A stretch of 64,000 bases of DNA from Callipepla californica brunnescens (GCA_023055505.1 JALIRH010000019.1:2170001-2234000); one strand, 5' to 3'; positions 25,401 to 38,393 are shown, numbered from the stretch's first letter. The notes: generated by a model from the sequence alone, not told the origin. Numbers and translations: made by a program.

Positions 25401-25955
25401 TATGCATCTGATCTTCTCAAGGATTTTGCTTTGTCTCTAGCTTGCATGTTCTGCTGCAAAGTCCATACTGAAGACTCGTTTGGAGGCTCTCTAAACACTG
25501 TGCTGCTCTTAGATTTTGTGAAGAAATGGTGATGCCAGGAAAGAACATAAAAGGCAAACTTCTGGGAAGTTCTTAATGACTGTGGGACTAAACAACTTGT
25601 CTGTGTTGCAACCATCTCAACATTTTTCCTGCAAAAGCTCTTCAGGAATGGCTAGTTTTTCTCTTTTTAAAGGTCACGTACTTGGACTAGGATCAGGATT
25701 TTGGGGGTACTCAGATGTCTTCATTTAAGTTATGCCTGGTTTTGTGCTGGATAAACTTTAGAGAGGGAAGGTTTGTTAATGTTGAGAAGATCTCTGTTAA
25801 AGCTAAGATATCCAAAGAAGATAGGTTTAAAATTCGACTTTTCTTTCTCATCCTGACAACATTTGAAATGATTCTGATATTTTTCCTTCTAGATAACAAA
25901 TGACCCTTGTGACCATGTAATTAACTACAGCTTTTCCTCCCCTCATTTTACAAAG
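22457..25955. other. Intergenic gap between convergent KAT6B and DUSP29
   Basis: About 3.5 kb between the two 3' ends. It contains a perfect 10-bp hairpin with a T6 loop (22642-22667) and a CR1 fragment (24408-24813). I see no gene. Confidence 0.8.
24408..24813 (+). mobile_element. CR1 LINE 3'-end fragment, sense
   Basis: Starts near 'gggggccttcagtacaagac', then shows CR1 phrases such as 'gacctggacacgctgg', 'agtccagcggagagcc', 'ctggagcacccctcctgtga' and 'ggatgtccctgcttgaacag'. It ends 'ttggaccagattggccctgc … agccattctgtgagatgatg', the usual CR1 3' terminus. It is about 400 bp, 5'-truncated and internally rearranged or deleted relative to the consensus I remember. Confidence 0.9.
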
Positions 25956-25961
25956 TTTATT
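25956..25961 (-). promoter_or_regulatory. DUSP29: Poly(A) signal AATAAA for DUSP29
   Basis: The + strand reads tttatt, so AATAAA on the - strand, beginning 31 bases beyond the DUSP29 stop codon. If used, the 3' UTR would be only about 50 nt. A longer form ending further left cannot be excluded. Confidence 0.6.
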
Positions 25962-25992
25962 TTCCAGTAGCACAGCCCTGCCTGGAGCAATC

Positions 25993-26240
25993 CTAGATTG
26001 TGGTGCTGCTCTCGTCGTCATTGGCTGGTAGGCTGTTTTTGGTGTTCCTCCTCTGCAGTGCCAATGCTATGTCCAGTTCTCTCAGCTGCTTCAAGAAGCC
26101 TCTGTTTGGCAGAATGCATCGGTGCCGTGACACTTGCTCAATGGCATCCACCACTGTCATGTTCTTGTAAATCATCAGGTAAGCCAAGACCAACGTGGCT
26201 GACCGGCTGCGACCCATAGCACAGTGCACGAGGACCTTGT
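25993..26240 (-). CDS. DUSP29: DUSP29 exon 3: active-site loop and C-terminus
   Basis: Last coding exon of the dual-specificity phosphatase DUSP29 (DUPD1). It starts (N)[20 protein letters not shown] and continues [40 protein letters not shown], ending ESSTTI before TAG. The HC(X5)R signature gives the nucleophile Cys142 (codon 26223-26221) and phosphate-binding Arg148 (26205-26203). The family removes phosphate from Ser/Thr and Tyr of substrates including MAP kinases and is enriched in skeletal muscle. The acceptor is tttccgcag. The exon contributes two bases to a split asparagine codon. Residue numbers use the start at 38393. Confidence 0.97.
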
Positions 26241-29200
26241 CTGCGGAAACAAAGAGATATGATGCAGACAAGACAGTGGTGGATTTATTTTCTTAACAGT
26301 GATGTTTTCTGTTAGTGCCCCTGCTCCTTTTGGAGGCTTAACTACACTTACTGGCATCTTTTGTAAGATCTATCTTTTTACAGGTTGGGAAACTGAGCCT
26401 AAGTCCTTCTGTAGTAAATACTTCTGTAGTACATGAACACAGAACACAGTCTTTGTAGGAAGTTGCCTGTTTAATTCTAAACCAATTATCTTTGATTTTC
26501 TTCATAAACAGTTGTTGAAGAGAAACTCTAGGGGCTGTAGCCTTGTTTTAAGTAACAAAGCAAGCCCAGCTGCACCTTGTATTTATCACAGAGGTGTGGG
26601 AGCATTTGTTGTGCTATCAAACCATCCTTTCATGAGGATAAATGAGATGCAAGGAGGTGCCTTTCTCATTACTACGAGCTAGAGATAAAAGCTGACCAAA
26701 AAACCTTTTTTGTCTTACACTATTTTCCTTCAAGATCTGAATCACATCACTTTGGCCTAAGTATTTGATGTGTAAAACATTGCTGACAGGGCTCAGTGAT
26801 ATTTTGAGAGTAGAAGGCATTAATAGAATAAAGAAACCATTTCCTTAAACTTCAGTAAAGCTTTTTTAGAAATCTGGCTGGTCGTTCCTGTGTGGAATTA
26901 AAGTTCCATTTTTGTCGACCCTTTGCCTTGCTGTGTATACCTCTTTGTTTTATAGAATTGTCTCCTTGCAGCAGTAGCCCGTCTTGTGTACTGGAAATGC
27001 GGTCTCTGCTAATAGTTTTTTATCTGTGGAGAGATGTTTTGGCTTTGTGGCTTTGCTTGGTTTAATAGATTAAACTTCTAGAGGCAAAAGTCTGTGTTTT
27101 TGGGTGCTGACAGGGATGCAGCCTTCCTGATTTGCCGTGTCCAGGGAGGTGGGGAAAGCAAGTAGTAAGTGGGTTCAGGTCTGATTAACAGGCTTGAAAA
27201 TACTTCAAAAGATTTCAAAAAATGATGTGAAGCCCTTTAGGGGGTCACACAAAGGGCTGAACTGCTGGAGGAAATAGATTTGTGAACACTGTCTCTATCA
27301 CTCTGTTTAGCTTAATTGCCACAGGAAAAACAACAACAACAAAACTTATCAGGGCCAATAATAGTTTCTCTGTCAGTTTTGCCCAGTGAGAAGTGATGGG
27401 TGCAAAGCCATGACTCCTTCCCATTAACGCCTTTGCTTCCAGGCATGAGACAGTGTGTTGGCACAAGTAGCGTGGCTGTGCAATGGACGCATCGAGAACT
27501 GCCAGCACTGGAGGATTAATGGTTACAGTCTGCATCCTAATCCCAGCAGATAGTCTTAGAGGCATCTTGGCAAAATTCCAGTCCCTCTGATAACTGTAAG
27601 TGCCTCTTCCTCTCTTGGAAAATGATAATCCTTTCTATTATTACTCCAAATATTTGAAACGGATGAAAACTATCACTTGTTCAGCTCTTCACACTCCTCT
27701 TTAGAGCTTCCTACCTTGTAAATAGTTGTTGAGATAGGACAAGGAAGGCTTTGCTATTGTGTGGGTGGCAAATCGGATTGTGGAGGAAGTTTCATATTAT
27801 ATTAACGAAGGCAAAAAATGGCCATACAATTTTCTGAAATGCCTTCTAGTTGTAGGAAAATTAAGATCTTGCTTGCCTGTGTATATTCAAAACCTGACTG
27901 CCCGTTACAGCGAAATGCTGAAACTCTTCTGTAGAGCCATATGCCTTCTGTGCTGTTTTATAGTCTCTTCAGTTTTGATGCAAAAAAAGCCCATGTAAGT
28001 CCTCTTTACTGAAGAGGGAATCCACTCTTGCAGTCTGTCTGATTCTGGCCAGTTATATTTGGTTGCACCTGGAAGGTTATAGAATCCCATGGAGCCAGAG
28101 TCTGCTGAGTGGTGGCATGTCTCTGGATTACTCTGGTCACTTTGCTTGACGCTTGGGCTTGTACTCTTCTAAATCTGTCTAGATATAGCTTTCACTTTCA
28201 AGAGTCAGATGGAGTGGTAAATGTTGAGGTTTCTGTGGTCAGATGCTTCGGTTCTTTGTATCTGTGTCTAATTTTTCTCACACTGCCTTTTCTTTTTAAT
28301 CTCCATCTCTAACATGCTGTTGTTTTTCCCATTACATCTTTACAAGAAAAGGATTTTCTTGTCCATTTTACATTTTGAGAAACGGTGACACCCAGAGAAT
28401 GAATACTATAGAAGTCTTAAAATAGTGCCTTTCCTTCCAGTAATCAGGCCTCCCTAGTATAAAATTGTAAGCTTTCCTAAGGTTTGAATTCTGTATTTTG
28501 GGAAATCTTTATGCACAGCTGAAGGATGGCTTGCGTGATTGCAAACAGAAGCTGTTTTCATAGAATCACAGAGCCATAGAATGGTTTGCATTGGAAGAGA
28601 TATTTAAGAGCATCTCATTCCAATCCCCCTGCTATAGGCAGGGACAGTTCCCTCTAGAGCAGGTTGCTCAAAGCCCCAGCCAGCCTGGCCTTGAATGCCT
28701 CCAGGGGGGGAGCATCCGCAACCTGTTACTATAGTTTAAAGACCATCTGAATCTGGTCAGTGCACAGCTGCAGAAATGACTGATCCCTTTGCTTCAGCAC
28801 TGGACTGGTATCTGGTACAGGCTTAGAACTTCCTGGACTTCCTGGACTTCATGGTTTTGAAACAAGGTTCACGCTTTCCCCTGTCCCATCCTCCCCTGCC
28901 CCAATACATATTGAATTTCAAATTTTTTGTAGATTTTTCAGCCTTGCCTCGTGCTTGTTTCTTTCCCTCAGTGCAGCAGGCAATGATGTTACAGGAACAG
29001 AAGAGCTACAGGAGTAAGTCTGCATTTCTTATTCCAGCTACTCCAGTGATAGTGACCTCTGGCCTCCAGCCATGGCTAGACACAGGTGTGGTACAGTTAC
29101 CCACTCCTTCCCGAAGGCACTGCTTCAGACAGACTTTTTGAAATGCCAGGTACCTTTCTTCACAAGTCAGTCAGCTCCTGAAGCAGTTTCTCCAGCTATT

Positions 29201-30224
29201 TGGACTTTGATTTTAAAACAACTGCTTTCAAGACTTTCTCTTGAACAAGAGAAGAGACTGTTGCTGTAGACTGTACTTGCTGAAAGGCTAAAGTTGTAAA
29301 GATTTGACTGGTTGCTAGAGGCGAGCCAGGTAGCAGCTTGCTGCACCTGAGCTTAACAGCCAGGAACAGAAGCTGACAGGAGACTGGAAACTTGATACGT
29401 GACCCTCTGGTATTAAGATCCTTGTAGGTCAGCTGGAAATCTAAAGATACTCTGCTGCTTTTTGGTGAAATAGCCTATTGAGGATTTCAAGTTTTGGGCA
29501 CGGGGGGGAGCAGGAGGCGAAGGGGTGGAAGTGACCTTGAAAGCCAACGAGGCCTAGGCTTGTGGCCCTTCTTCACTATAAAGCCTCTGATAGTGCTCTG
29601 CTGGGGGTCAGCAAATAATGGATTCTGGTAATCAAGATGAAAAATTACAAAGGCTTTAACAAAATGTTTCAGCGTCTCTGCTGTCAGAGTTTTCATCCCC
29701 GGCTGCTTCATAGATGGTAAGTCTGCTGCAGCTTGGGGTAGATGTGATGGTATGAGGGTGGGTTTTGTACTTGTAGAGAGTGAAGCAGTGGAATGGCAGC
29801 CTGGAGCTACTGCAGAACACTCCCTTTCTTAATGGGGACTAATTTAAGGAAAAAGATGGCTAAGTTAAGGAACCTATTCAATCTCTCATTGTGTCTGAGC
29901 TGTTTGTGAAGGAAAAAATCAACAATAAAAAACCAAAACACCTCTGTGAGACAGGAAGCCTTAATGCAACCTGCGATGTGGATTTCTGTCTAACTGCTTG
30001 GTGTAGGGGTTCTTGAGCTGCTGCTAGCTCTGCCCTGAGACATGTCCCGAGTTCAGTTACCATCTCTGTCTTCTCTTAAGCAACTAGTTCCGTGCTACTG
30101 ACTTGGTGTTCTTTGTTCTATTGTATTGGACTTATTCTCACAGAGTCGGATGCTGTGAGCTATGCTTATAATCAGATGGGGTAAACAGTGTCCTGTTTTT
30201 AACCATTTTCAGCACCCTCCTTAC
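26241..30224 (-). other. DUSP29: DUSP29 intron 2
   Basis: Intron of 3984 bp with donor gtaagg and acceptor tttccgcag on the - strand. It contains a CR1 fragment (28559-28727) and an AAC-rich simple run near 27329-27344. I see no other exon. Confidence 0.9.
28559..28727 (-). mobile_element. CR1 LINE 3'-end fragment, antisense to + strand
   Basis: Opens 'catagaatcacagagccata' (reverse complement of the CR1 tail), then 'ggtttgcattggaagagata', 'gctataggcagggacagttc', 'agcaggttgctcaaagcccc' and 'ggccttgaatgcctccaggg'. These match the standard CR1 3' end. It is about 170 bp, 5'-truncated, in the DUSP29 intron and in the same orientation as DUSP29. Confidence 0.93.
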
Positions 30225-30445
30225 TTCTTTCATCCTGAAGCGCATTATCAATGAATTGAGAAGCAGAATAAAAGAACTGGCTGAGGTTGAAAGTGGGGAG
30301 ATCATCTGCCTCCACTCCATGGTACTCCACAGTCATGTCTTGGTAATATTCTGGTCCCGTGTCCACGTTCCGCTGACCATGAGCTGCATTGAGGATGTGA
30401 GTGAAGCCTGCCTTCTCGAGGCTGTAGCGATCTAACGCAGTTTTT
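30225..30445 (-). CDS. DUSP29: DUSP29 exon 2: phosphatase core with general acid
   Basis: Encodes residues 62-136 (both ends split codons): (E)[57 protein letters not shown] and [16 protein letters not shown]. The second aspartate of EADDLPTF (Asp110) aligns with the general acid of VHR-type phosphatases. [10 protein letters not shown] is the standard first strand and helix of the fold. The acceptor is ttttaacag and the donor A|gtaagg. Phases match exons 1 and 3 exactly. The open frame here is shorter than 75 codons and lacks its own start, so it is recognised by homology and splice sites. Confidence 0.96.
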
Positions 30446-33400
30446 CTGTTAAAACAAATGCAGCCTTGTAAATGAGAAGAAAAACAACAACAAGCTATGA
30501 TCTGGTATGTGCTATGTGTTAATGAAACTGATAATGTTTAGAAAATGCATCATTTGCCATTGCAAAGACTGTTAAACGTTGTCGCTTCTGGAGCATGATC
30601 CCTCTGTAGTCCATACCTGTCTTTGCCTAACCCTTGGAACACCTTAAAAATGAACACGTTTTCCTGGCACCCTTGTTATGCATGCAATACTGGCTCCTGT
30701 CCATCTTACACAAGAAACTTGAGATACAGAAAGAAATAGAATGAATTATTTAAGGTTGTAAAAGCAAATCAGTGGCAGAACTTGAAATAAGATGCCATGA
30801 GTGCTTCTTTCTCCTTCTCTCCCATCATTTGATATTGCAGAACTAATGAAAGAGTCAGTGGTAAGCGAGTAGTGAGATCATCTGGAATTCAAAAAGTTGT
30901 TCTTTTCTATGAGAAGTTACCAAGCTTTTTTCCCTCCATTTATACACAAACAAACAGCAGAAAGAAACACCCTACCTGTGGCCACAGCACCCTGTCACTT
31001 TCATTTACTGTCCTGTTGGGTTAAACCAGAGATATAAAGCAAAGAGCTAGATAGGAAATTGGACATCGGTGTTCAGTGAAAGCTGAAAGTCATACGTTTT
31101 CCTTAATATCTTACTTCATTTTTGTCCTCTCTTCCCTTGGATAAGGGATGTGAGATGGAAGAGGAAATCCAGTGTTTTTCTCAGTACCCACAGCACGTGC
31201 TTGTTGGCAGCCTGCAATTTCTCAAAAATTGCGTTGTTTTGTGGTTATAGGATGTAAAAATTAATTTTTGTTTGGAAAACTTTTAGAGAAAGCTTCCAAT
31301 TTTGGAAGGTTTTATTCAGTAAAAGCTGTCAAGTTTTACTAATGCATAGAAAGACTACTAGGCTTTTTTATTATTATTTTTTTAAGTGTATGTTTTATTC
31401 TGTTGATATATTTTCACATAAGCACTGCTGCCGTAAATGAATGAATGCATCATGCGAAACTGCTTTTTCCAACTAAAAGTGCTTCTCTCTGTGAATGTTT
31501 CCTGAGCATTTCAATGTGTGAATGTAGCTTCTGTCACACAAGATGTCATTGTGTGCTACCTGTTATGTTTCATAATTCTGGTGGTAACAGTTCAGGATGG
31601 CTTTAAGTTGATTCCACCTGATACTGGGTTACAGAAAATGTCTTCCACACGCCAGATTTAGCTGAAAGCATGAATCCACCTGTGAAAGACCAGTGTTCCC
31701 AGGTGAGAACTGTGCCCAACTAGAACTGTTGTAAGTGATTTTAATTGTTGAATGTTATATAGGATTGCAGCATAGCTAAGAGCAATGGAAAAGTGGGTGA
31801 CGTTTTTGATAGGCTGTAGATTCCACCAAACTTGGCTCCTGCAAGCACTTCTCAGGCTACTATACATCATTTGAATTAAATGATGAAGTTCTACTGAACA
31901 AGGGCAATGCCAAAGAGTAGGTTGCACTGGCAATCATATTTAAGTTTGACACACTGCTACGTTCATCTAGGATCCAATTTTCCTGTTGCCTTGATTAGGT
32001 TTTTGTGCAGTTGCCTTTTGTTATAGTGAGTGCAACTAATGCGTTTGTTTCTGACTGGCTTACTTAGTCTTGTTCTGTGGCTCTGAATCGTATTTCTAAG
32101 CATTTGGTGTCCCCCATTGTTTTAAATGGTGTTCACAATGAAGGCATCCTGTCCTTTACTAACTGCTTAAGCAGTCAGCTCCGGAGCTGTGGGCCAGGGC
32201 TGCCATACTGTGGCTGACACTACTGTCATATAGGAATTAAACTTGAGGTCTTTCTGTGTCTGCAGCACGTTGACTGCCACTTAACAGAGAGAAAATGTCT
32301 GTCAAGTTTAGAAGAGACCTACACACTTTTGAACGCAGATGTGATGGTGCCTGGCGATGTGTTTGCTTCTGCTGGCTTTAGCCCTTCAGTGAGCCCTGAC
32401 CTTGTGTGTAGGATGGTTTTGCTTTCCAAGCTCAGTGAGTCTGCTGTGTAGTAATTGTGGAAGTAACCTTCACTGCCTGTTTATTCTAACTACAGCCGTT
32501 GTTGTTGTTGTTTCCTTTTGCCTGATAGTTGTTTACACACAAGGTAGATAGGAAGGAATACTTTTGATCTTCCTTGCAAGCTTCACAATGCCTGAGGCAT
32601 TGTTATTTTAGATGAACAGAAAGGATAGCTCAAGCATCGATATCTACAGGTGTCCGGTTAGTTGAGGTGACTAATAGCATGGGATCACTCAGAGACTCTT
32701 GTATGAATCATTATACCTTTATGGAGGATTTACAGTTCAATTTCTAGTTCACTTGCAGCTGAAAATGGCACAGGCTTTCCCCCTGCAATTGGCTCAAGCT
32801 AAAACTATTCTTTTCCCCACTTCAGGTGCTGCTATTTCCTAATAAAATATAGTTAATATTTCCATTTTAGTGACGGTAGTTGAATTTTAAGTAGCCATTG
32901 TAAAGAAGTTTGCTACAATTTTCAGTGTGGGTGAAACCATAAGCATTTAAATATTCTTTCAATTGTTTTCATTTTGTCCATTGTCACCATCTGTGCTGCT
33001 GGCATTTGAGTTCCTCTTACATGATGTCGTTGCAGTCTCCAGTGTTTGCCCTGAATGTGTTTCTACGCAGAGGAGGAGAAGTGTGGCACTGAGAGATAAC
33101 AGTTAAAGTTTCAGTATAATTCAGTTTAGTAAGAGATGAACTGGGCAGATTGGTCCCATGTAAAAACTCATTAGCTCTTTAATTCAGAGCACATAAACAT
33201 ATGCTAAAAGTTAAACACACCCATAAGTCTCCCTCTGGATAGCAAAGCAGGGTGAGCAAAAGCTCAGTGCTTTGCTGAATCAGACCCTGCATTTACTGTA
33301 GGACAGATGGACTCATAAAGATGTTTTTAAAGTTCTGAGGCAAGGGGGAGTGCTTCAATATGGGAACGCCACCTAAATAAAGAAAGTCAGAGGGAAAGTA

Positions 33401-36400
33401 ACTTTCACTTAGGGATATATTCACAATATTAGACTATCACCGAGAGGGAGCAACTGGCCCAAACAAAAACGTCATCCACTTGAAGACAGCTCCCGAAGGA
33501 ATATTTGCATCTTTGAGGCTGTGCAAGGGCAGATAAAGGGCTGCCTGAAAATTATCTGTGCCCGCTGTCAGTTTTAAAGCAAAGATCTTCACAAGAAAAA
33601 GCAAGCACCACAGTAAATTTAGCATTCTGGAAGCAACAACATAAGTAGCTATAATGTAAAAGAAAATCCTTCCTTTTAATTTGCCATCTCCAGTGTACCA
33701 AATCCCTTTGCTCTCTTTTTGAAATATTGCCATTAACAAGCTGGAGCCTGGCTGCTTCTGTCAGGAAGATGCTCAAACCATCAGAGTTGGAAGAGAGGGA
33801 AAAACAACTTTCAGGCACTGCAGCCTGCAACTTCATGTGAACTATTAAGTATTTATCAGCAGCTAACAAAGAGAAGAGAAGATGGCTCACGGCAAAAACC
33901 CAGGTGCATCTAAACGGAGGGAAGGGATCCTGCAAGACTCCTCGTGAGCAAAATGGGAAGAGCAGCTCACCCCACAGGTAAGTCAGCTCTTCGTAGCTGG
34001 TGCTGGCTGACTACAACTGGTGTGTATGTTTATGAGCTGTAAGTGGAGCCAAGTCTCTTCATCTTCATGCTAAGGTTGAGCAATGCAAACATGCTTCAGT
34101 ATAGGCTGTGAAAGCCCATAGATTGACGTGACCCAGATTGACAAAACAGAAGGAAATCTGAGGCAACACGTTACTGGAAGAGGAATCGTCCTTCTCAAAC
34201 TTTCCCATTTCTTTAAAATGCTTGATGCAGGATGATAACGTACCAGATGGTCAGTGTCAGAAAGAAGCTTCCTGAATATAGGCAACACTGACGCTTTTTT
34301 TTTTTTCTTTTTTAAAGAAAATCTGGCAGCTCTCCCTGCTGAGGAGAGATGTTGAGAATTTCTAATAATACTGACCCAATTTCCTTTGGTAACTCTAGCA
34401 CTGAGGGAATCTAGCGATAGTGAAGCATTGTATCCTCTTTTCCTTCTGAGGTGTTGCTCCGTTTCTGCGTACGCCTCCTGTTCAGTGTGAATTAGAAGAA
34501 TTTTGTTACCACTGACAGTGCTGAACAAGATCTTCAGAACTTGTAATAGAAAAAGATGTAGCAGTCCATTTTCCTCTATTTCCAAACGGTGGATTTTTTT
34601 TTTTTAATTATTTTTTTTTAATTGCATACGTGTGTTTTTGCAAGTGATACAACACAGATAAAGGAAATTCCTCTCAGCTTTCTATACAGCAAAGGCATCG
34701 AGCCAGTTCTTAGTCCCAACTTCAGTCACTTCTGTACTACATCAAGTGCTAGAAATCATCTGCAGACTGGGATATTGCCTTGGGAAGACCAGAAGGGTAG
34801 ATGACAAGTGTTACTTGTCTTGGAAATGGTGCTTTAAGAGGTGTGGTTTTTTTTGTCCAGTATTACAGATCTGATTTTCTGGATTTTAAACTGCTGTTAA
34901 AATTGGCAGATTCTCATTCTAACAGAGTTGAAACTATGTCCTCATGAGTATTGTTATAAAATGTACATGCACTCCTATTTTTGTATGATTAATATCTTAT
35001 AAGTCCTAGAAGTTCATAATGCTAACCAGTGGGAGGTAACTATTTGTTACTCTGAGTGAGCCCCATCTGTTTTCTTCTAGATTAGCATAAATTGTCTTTG
35101 TACTTAGTCACTTGGAAAAAGCCATATTGTATCTTTTTTTTTTTTTTTTTCCAGGGGAAAGGAAAGAGGGGAGAGCATGAAGGAGGCCAGTATTTAAATT
35201 GTAATGCGTTTTAGCTATCGTAGGCTTCAATCTGTGCAATCTGTAGGTGTGTTTTACTGAACTTCACCTGTATTACTTCTCAAAATCAAAGGCCCTGAGC
35301 CTCTACAGAAAGAAGCACAGAACTTCACACTGTTGAAATGCAGGCCCAGTTCAACTGTGTGACCCAAAATTGGCTTTTCATATTTAAGCTATGAGGAATT
35401 CAGCTCCAGAATGTTTCCTGGGAGCAGTTTGGGAACGTATGTGATCATTCCTTAAATCCTAATGAGAACTAGAGGGTAGCTAAAAGGAAATCACAATTGT
35501 AGGAGGCCTTTGGCTAACACATTCATTGAAATTAAGAAATATGGAATCACAAACATCATCTTGGGCAACAAAGCAGTTGCTGAAAAGCCACAAGGGAGGA
35601 ACTACAAGCTGTGTTTCTGAGAGAGACTTTCCATGAGATTGCGGTCAACCAAGCAGGTTTGAGAATAGTCAGTAAAACTGCCCATGCAGGTAACTGGGTG
35701 ACGGCTGAGAGAAGGAAGCAAGACTGAGCTGCTTTTCTGTCTCTTCAGAAGGTGTCTGGGCATGAGGAGGACACAGGCAAGCACTAATCCTGGTAGCAGA
35801 TGAATCAAAATCTTGGCAAAGCATGCCTTATTCCTATTGCTGGGCTGTCTCCTGCAAGTTCCAGTGCGTGGTCTTTAAAAGTCCTTGGAACTTGCTGGAG
35901 GAAAATTTCAATTGGAGCTGAACACAGCATGTTATATTTTGAGGCTTTGATTATTCTGGGCCTGACAGGCTCGTGGAGATCTCATTGCCTCTGGGCAACA
36001 TCTGCAGCAAAGCCTTGTAACAAAGGCACTGAGTGGCCTCACAGGGCTCCTTGATAGCCTGTGTTGCATTAGATGGAAGATGTGGTTATGTAGTCAGGGT
36101 AATTAATTAGCATTTCCATAAGCAGTCACAAGTCCTGTTAACCTTGTAAATGCAGGAGGAGGAATGAAGCACAGATGTGGAGGCTCTGAGAATAAACTGT
36201 GTGTGTTTTCACTTGATTTTGTTGATGAGCTCTACTAAATTCTTTTAAGATCAACCTTAATTTAGCATGGCTAAGGATGCAAATACACCCAACATCTGTT
36301 CACGTCTCCATGGCAGCTCTTTGGCGACCAGTGCTACAAGGGAGATCTTAACATAATGCAAAACCCCTGCCATTCTGAAGGGAAAGCTGTTGTTCAGAAG

Positions 36401-38208
36401 ATGTGGAGCTGTCTGAGGAAAGATAGTAAAGGTGCCTGGACATTGCCTGCTTCAAATCAAATGTGTGTTCTGGTCATGAGAGCTGCATCTTGCCTGCAGA
36501 CCAGCTCTCATCTCGGCTTTTTTGATGCTGGATATCGCTTTTGCCCTCAGCTGGTTGATAATAGTCATCCTCTTGCTGGGAGCCCAGTTTCCTGTGAAGC
36601 TTTACTTCTATTTATCCCCACCACCTGTTCCCCATTTCTTTTTCCTTCTTTCTTGGCGCTGGATGCTTGTTTTCTCTGGTTAGTTTGCACTAAGTGAAGG
36701 TGTATATTTTATTCAGTAACACTGCTTAGTGTTGATTCCATCTCAAGGTGTGAAAAGCCCCTGTAACAGGAACAGTTGCAGGAAAGAGAGTCAGTGGGCA
36801 CTGTCTGGGCTTGGAGGCTGTGGCTGTCCAGAGACCTGTTGTCTCCTCTCCACCCAGAGGGCAGTTACAGCTTTATCAAAGAGGTACAAGGCAAATTCTT
36901 CTAACCACTTCATTCAGAATAATGCTGGTGACTGAATGAAGAAGTAGGGAATTAATGCCAGAAGAGGCTGTTATTTTCACTTAATCTTGAGCTAGAAATA
37001 TCTAATGAGTGGCAGGGAAGGATGGGAAGAAGACAACTCAACCCCATTTTCCCTTTTCTTGAGCAAGCTCAAGATATATATATATATTTCCCTGTCTCTA
37101 AATGACAGCCCCTGCTTGGTTCAAGCCCAGATCCCGTGTGCCTTCTATTGCCTCTGGCGCCACAGAAGTAATTGGTCGATGATATTAGGAGCCTCGTAAC
37201 TTCCAAGATTGTATATCTTTCGTTTTATAAGCTGGCAGCAGATGAATTTTAGGACCTTTTAAAAAATTATTGAGAACTTTGGAGTCAGTGGGACTGCTGC
37301 TTGTGCCTTACAGTGATGATGTAAAGTAGATGTCATGTTTGGGAAGGGTGTTGAGGAAAATGGGAAGTGTACCAATAGTACCTAAGGGGTAAGAAAAGCT
37401 CTTGCTCTGCTCCGGGCTTGGTTTGGGGGGTTTTTGACGGCCTGCCTGCTGCAGCAGTTGGCTGCGTGTTGGAATAGCCTGTTTTAGCTTAGTCCTGTGT
37501 TCTGCAGTGCTAAGTCCATCTTGCAGGCTTGGGTATTTTTATTTGTTTTTTTGTTTTTTCCAAAATCGTATTAGGTGTGACCAGTGAGAGGAAACTCTGC
37601 AGCTCTGCCCTTCTGCAGGGTGCCATCTGTTTTAATCTCTGGAGCAATTTGGAGATGCAGAGCACTCTGTGTACGCAAGCACAGGCTTGGAAGCACAGAA
37701 ACACCACAGCAGGTTCAGCTGTCTCTTCAGTCACTTCAAAAATTACATTTTAGTCTCCAACCAACTGAAGCTGTGGTACAACAGGTTTAGACAGTGCCCT
37801 TCAGTCAGAGTGACTGTGAAGAGACTTTCACTTGGAGATAAATGACAAGTTACCAAACGATTCTAAAATGATTTATGACTGACTTAAGCAGCCCAGACCA
37901 GTGCTAGGACGGCTCTGTTGCCCCGTTTTAGCAGTGGGCCCCTCTGTACCTGACCAGCTCTTCCTTGAAGCAGCAGCATCCCGAGCTGTGTGCTGGTGTT
38001 GTGGCAGCAGGGTGCTCTGCCAACCCTGGCAGCTGTCAGAAGCACATCAAAACAGGCGTCACTGATAACGACTAGCTAAAGGGTAGGAGGAGAAATGAAA
38101 CTACTTGCTGTTTATGAGCTGTACTTAGCACAGCTTACTCATCTCCTATATAGAGATGTACTTCATGAGCTTACTCATCGTCTGTGCAGAGGTACTGTGA
38201 ACACTTAC
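30446..38208 (-). other. DUSP29: DUSP29 intron 1
   Basis: Intron of 7763 bp between donor gtaagt and acceptor ttttaacag on the - strand. It contains T runs (about 34296-34306, 35131-35150), a short TA repeat (37076-37089) and two extra copies of the exon 1 donor element (38134-38157, 38170-38193). Open frames on the - strand at 34070-34585 and 33552-33935 have no recognisable protein. Confidence 0.85.
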
Positions 38209-38227
38209 TCATCTCCTATGTAGAGGT
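38134..38227 (-). repeat. Triplicated 24-bp splice-donor element at DUSP29 exon 1
   Basis: Three copies of a 24-base core ending GATGAGTAAG lie at 38227-38204 (the real exon 1 end and donor), 38193-38170 and 38157-38134. They match the first in 20 and 22 of 24 positions, with spacing of 34 and 36 bases. Each copy contains a complete GTAAG donor. The two intronic copies could act as alternative donors, adding 34 or 70 bases and shifting the frame. Confidence 0.85.
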
Positions 38228-38393
38228 TGGGCCAGACTTCGTTGACGTGAGTGTACTTTGGGCATCCTTTCCAGAAGAGCCGCTCCAGTTCAAAGGCACC
38301 TGGGGTACAGTAATCTCCATCAGGATCCACTTTGATTGCTGTGTATGCGTTTTTCTTCCTGGCGTTCAAACCTGCTGATGACACCTTGTCCAT
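38209..38393 (-). CDS. DUSP29: DUSP29 exon 1: start codon and N-terminus
   Basis: Starts [20 protein letters not shown] and continues [20 protein letters not shown] and [18 protein letters not shown]. The [16 protein letters not shown]…[15 protein letters not shown] block is diagnostic for DUSP29/DUPD1. Joined to exons 2 and 3 it gives 654 bases, 217 residues, close to the 220 of the human protein. I chose the ATG at 38393-38391 for this length match and a G at +4. An in-frame ATG at 38474 would add 27 unrelated residues and lies beyond a good acceptor (tattatgttccag, exon from 38415), which suggests a separate non-coding first exon further upstream. The exon ends GA|gtaagt. Confidence 0.95.

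Noticed and set aside
33552..33935. 127-codon open frame on the - strand, overlapped by another frame at 33437-33739
   Set aside because: Two different frames are open over the same bases with no recognisable domain or codon pattern; most likely chance.
34070..34585. 171-codon open frame on the - strand in DUSP29 intron 1
   Set aside because: The lysine run comes from a poly-T tract, the rest matches no family I know, and it lies in a spliced-out intron without promoter or poly(A) context. The length is within chance for this much sequence.
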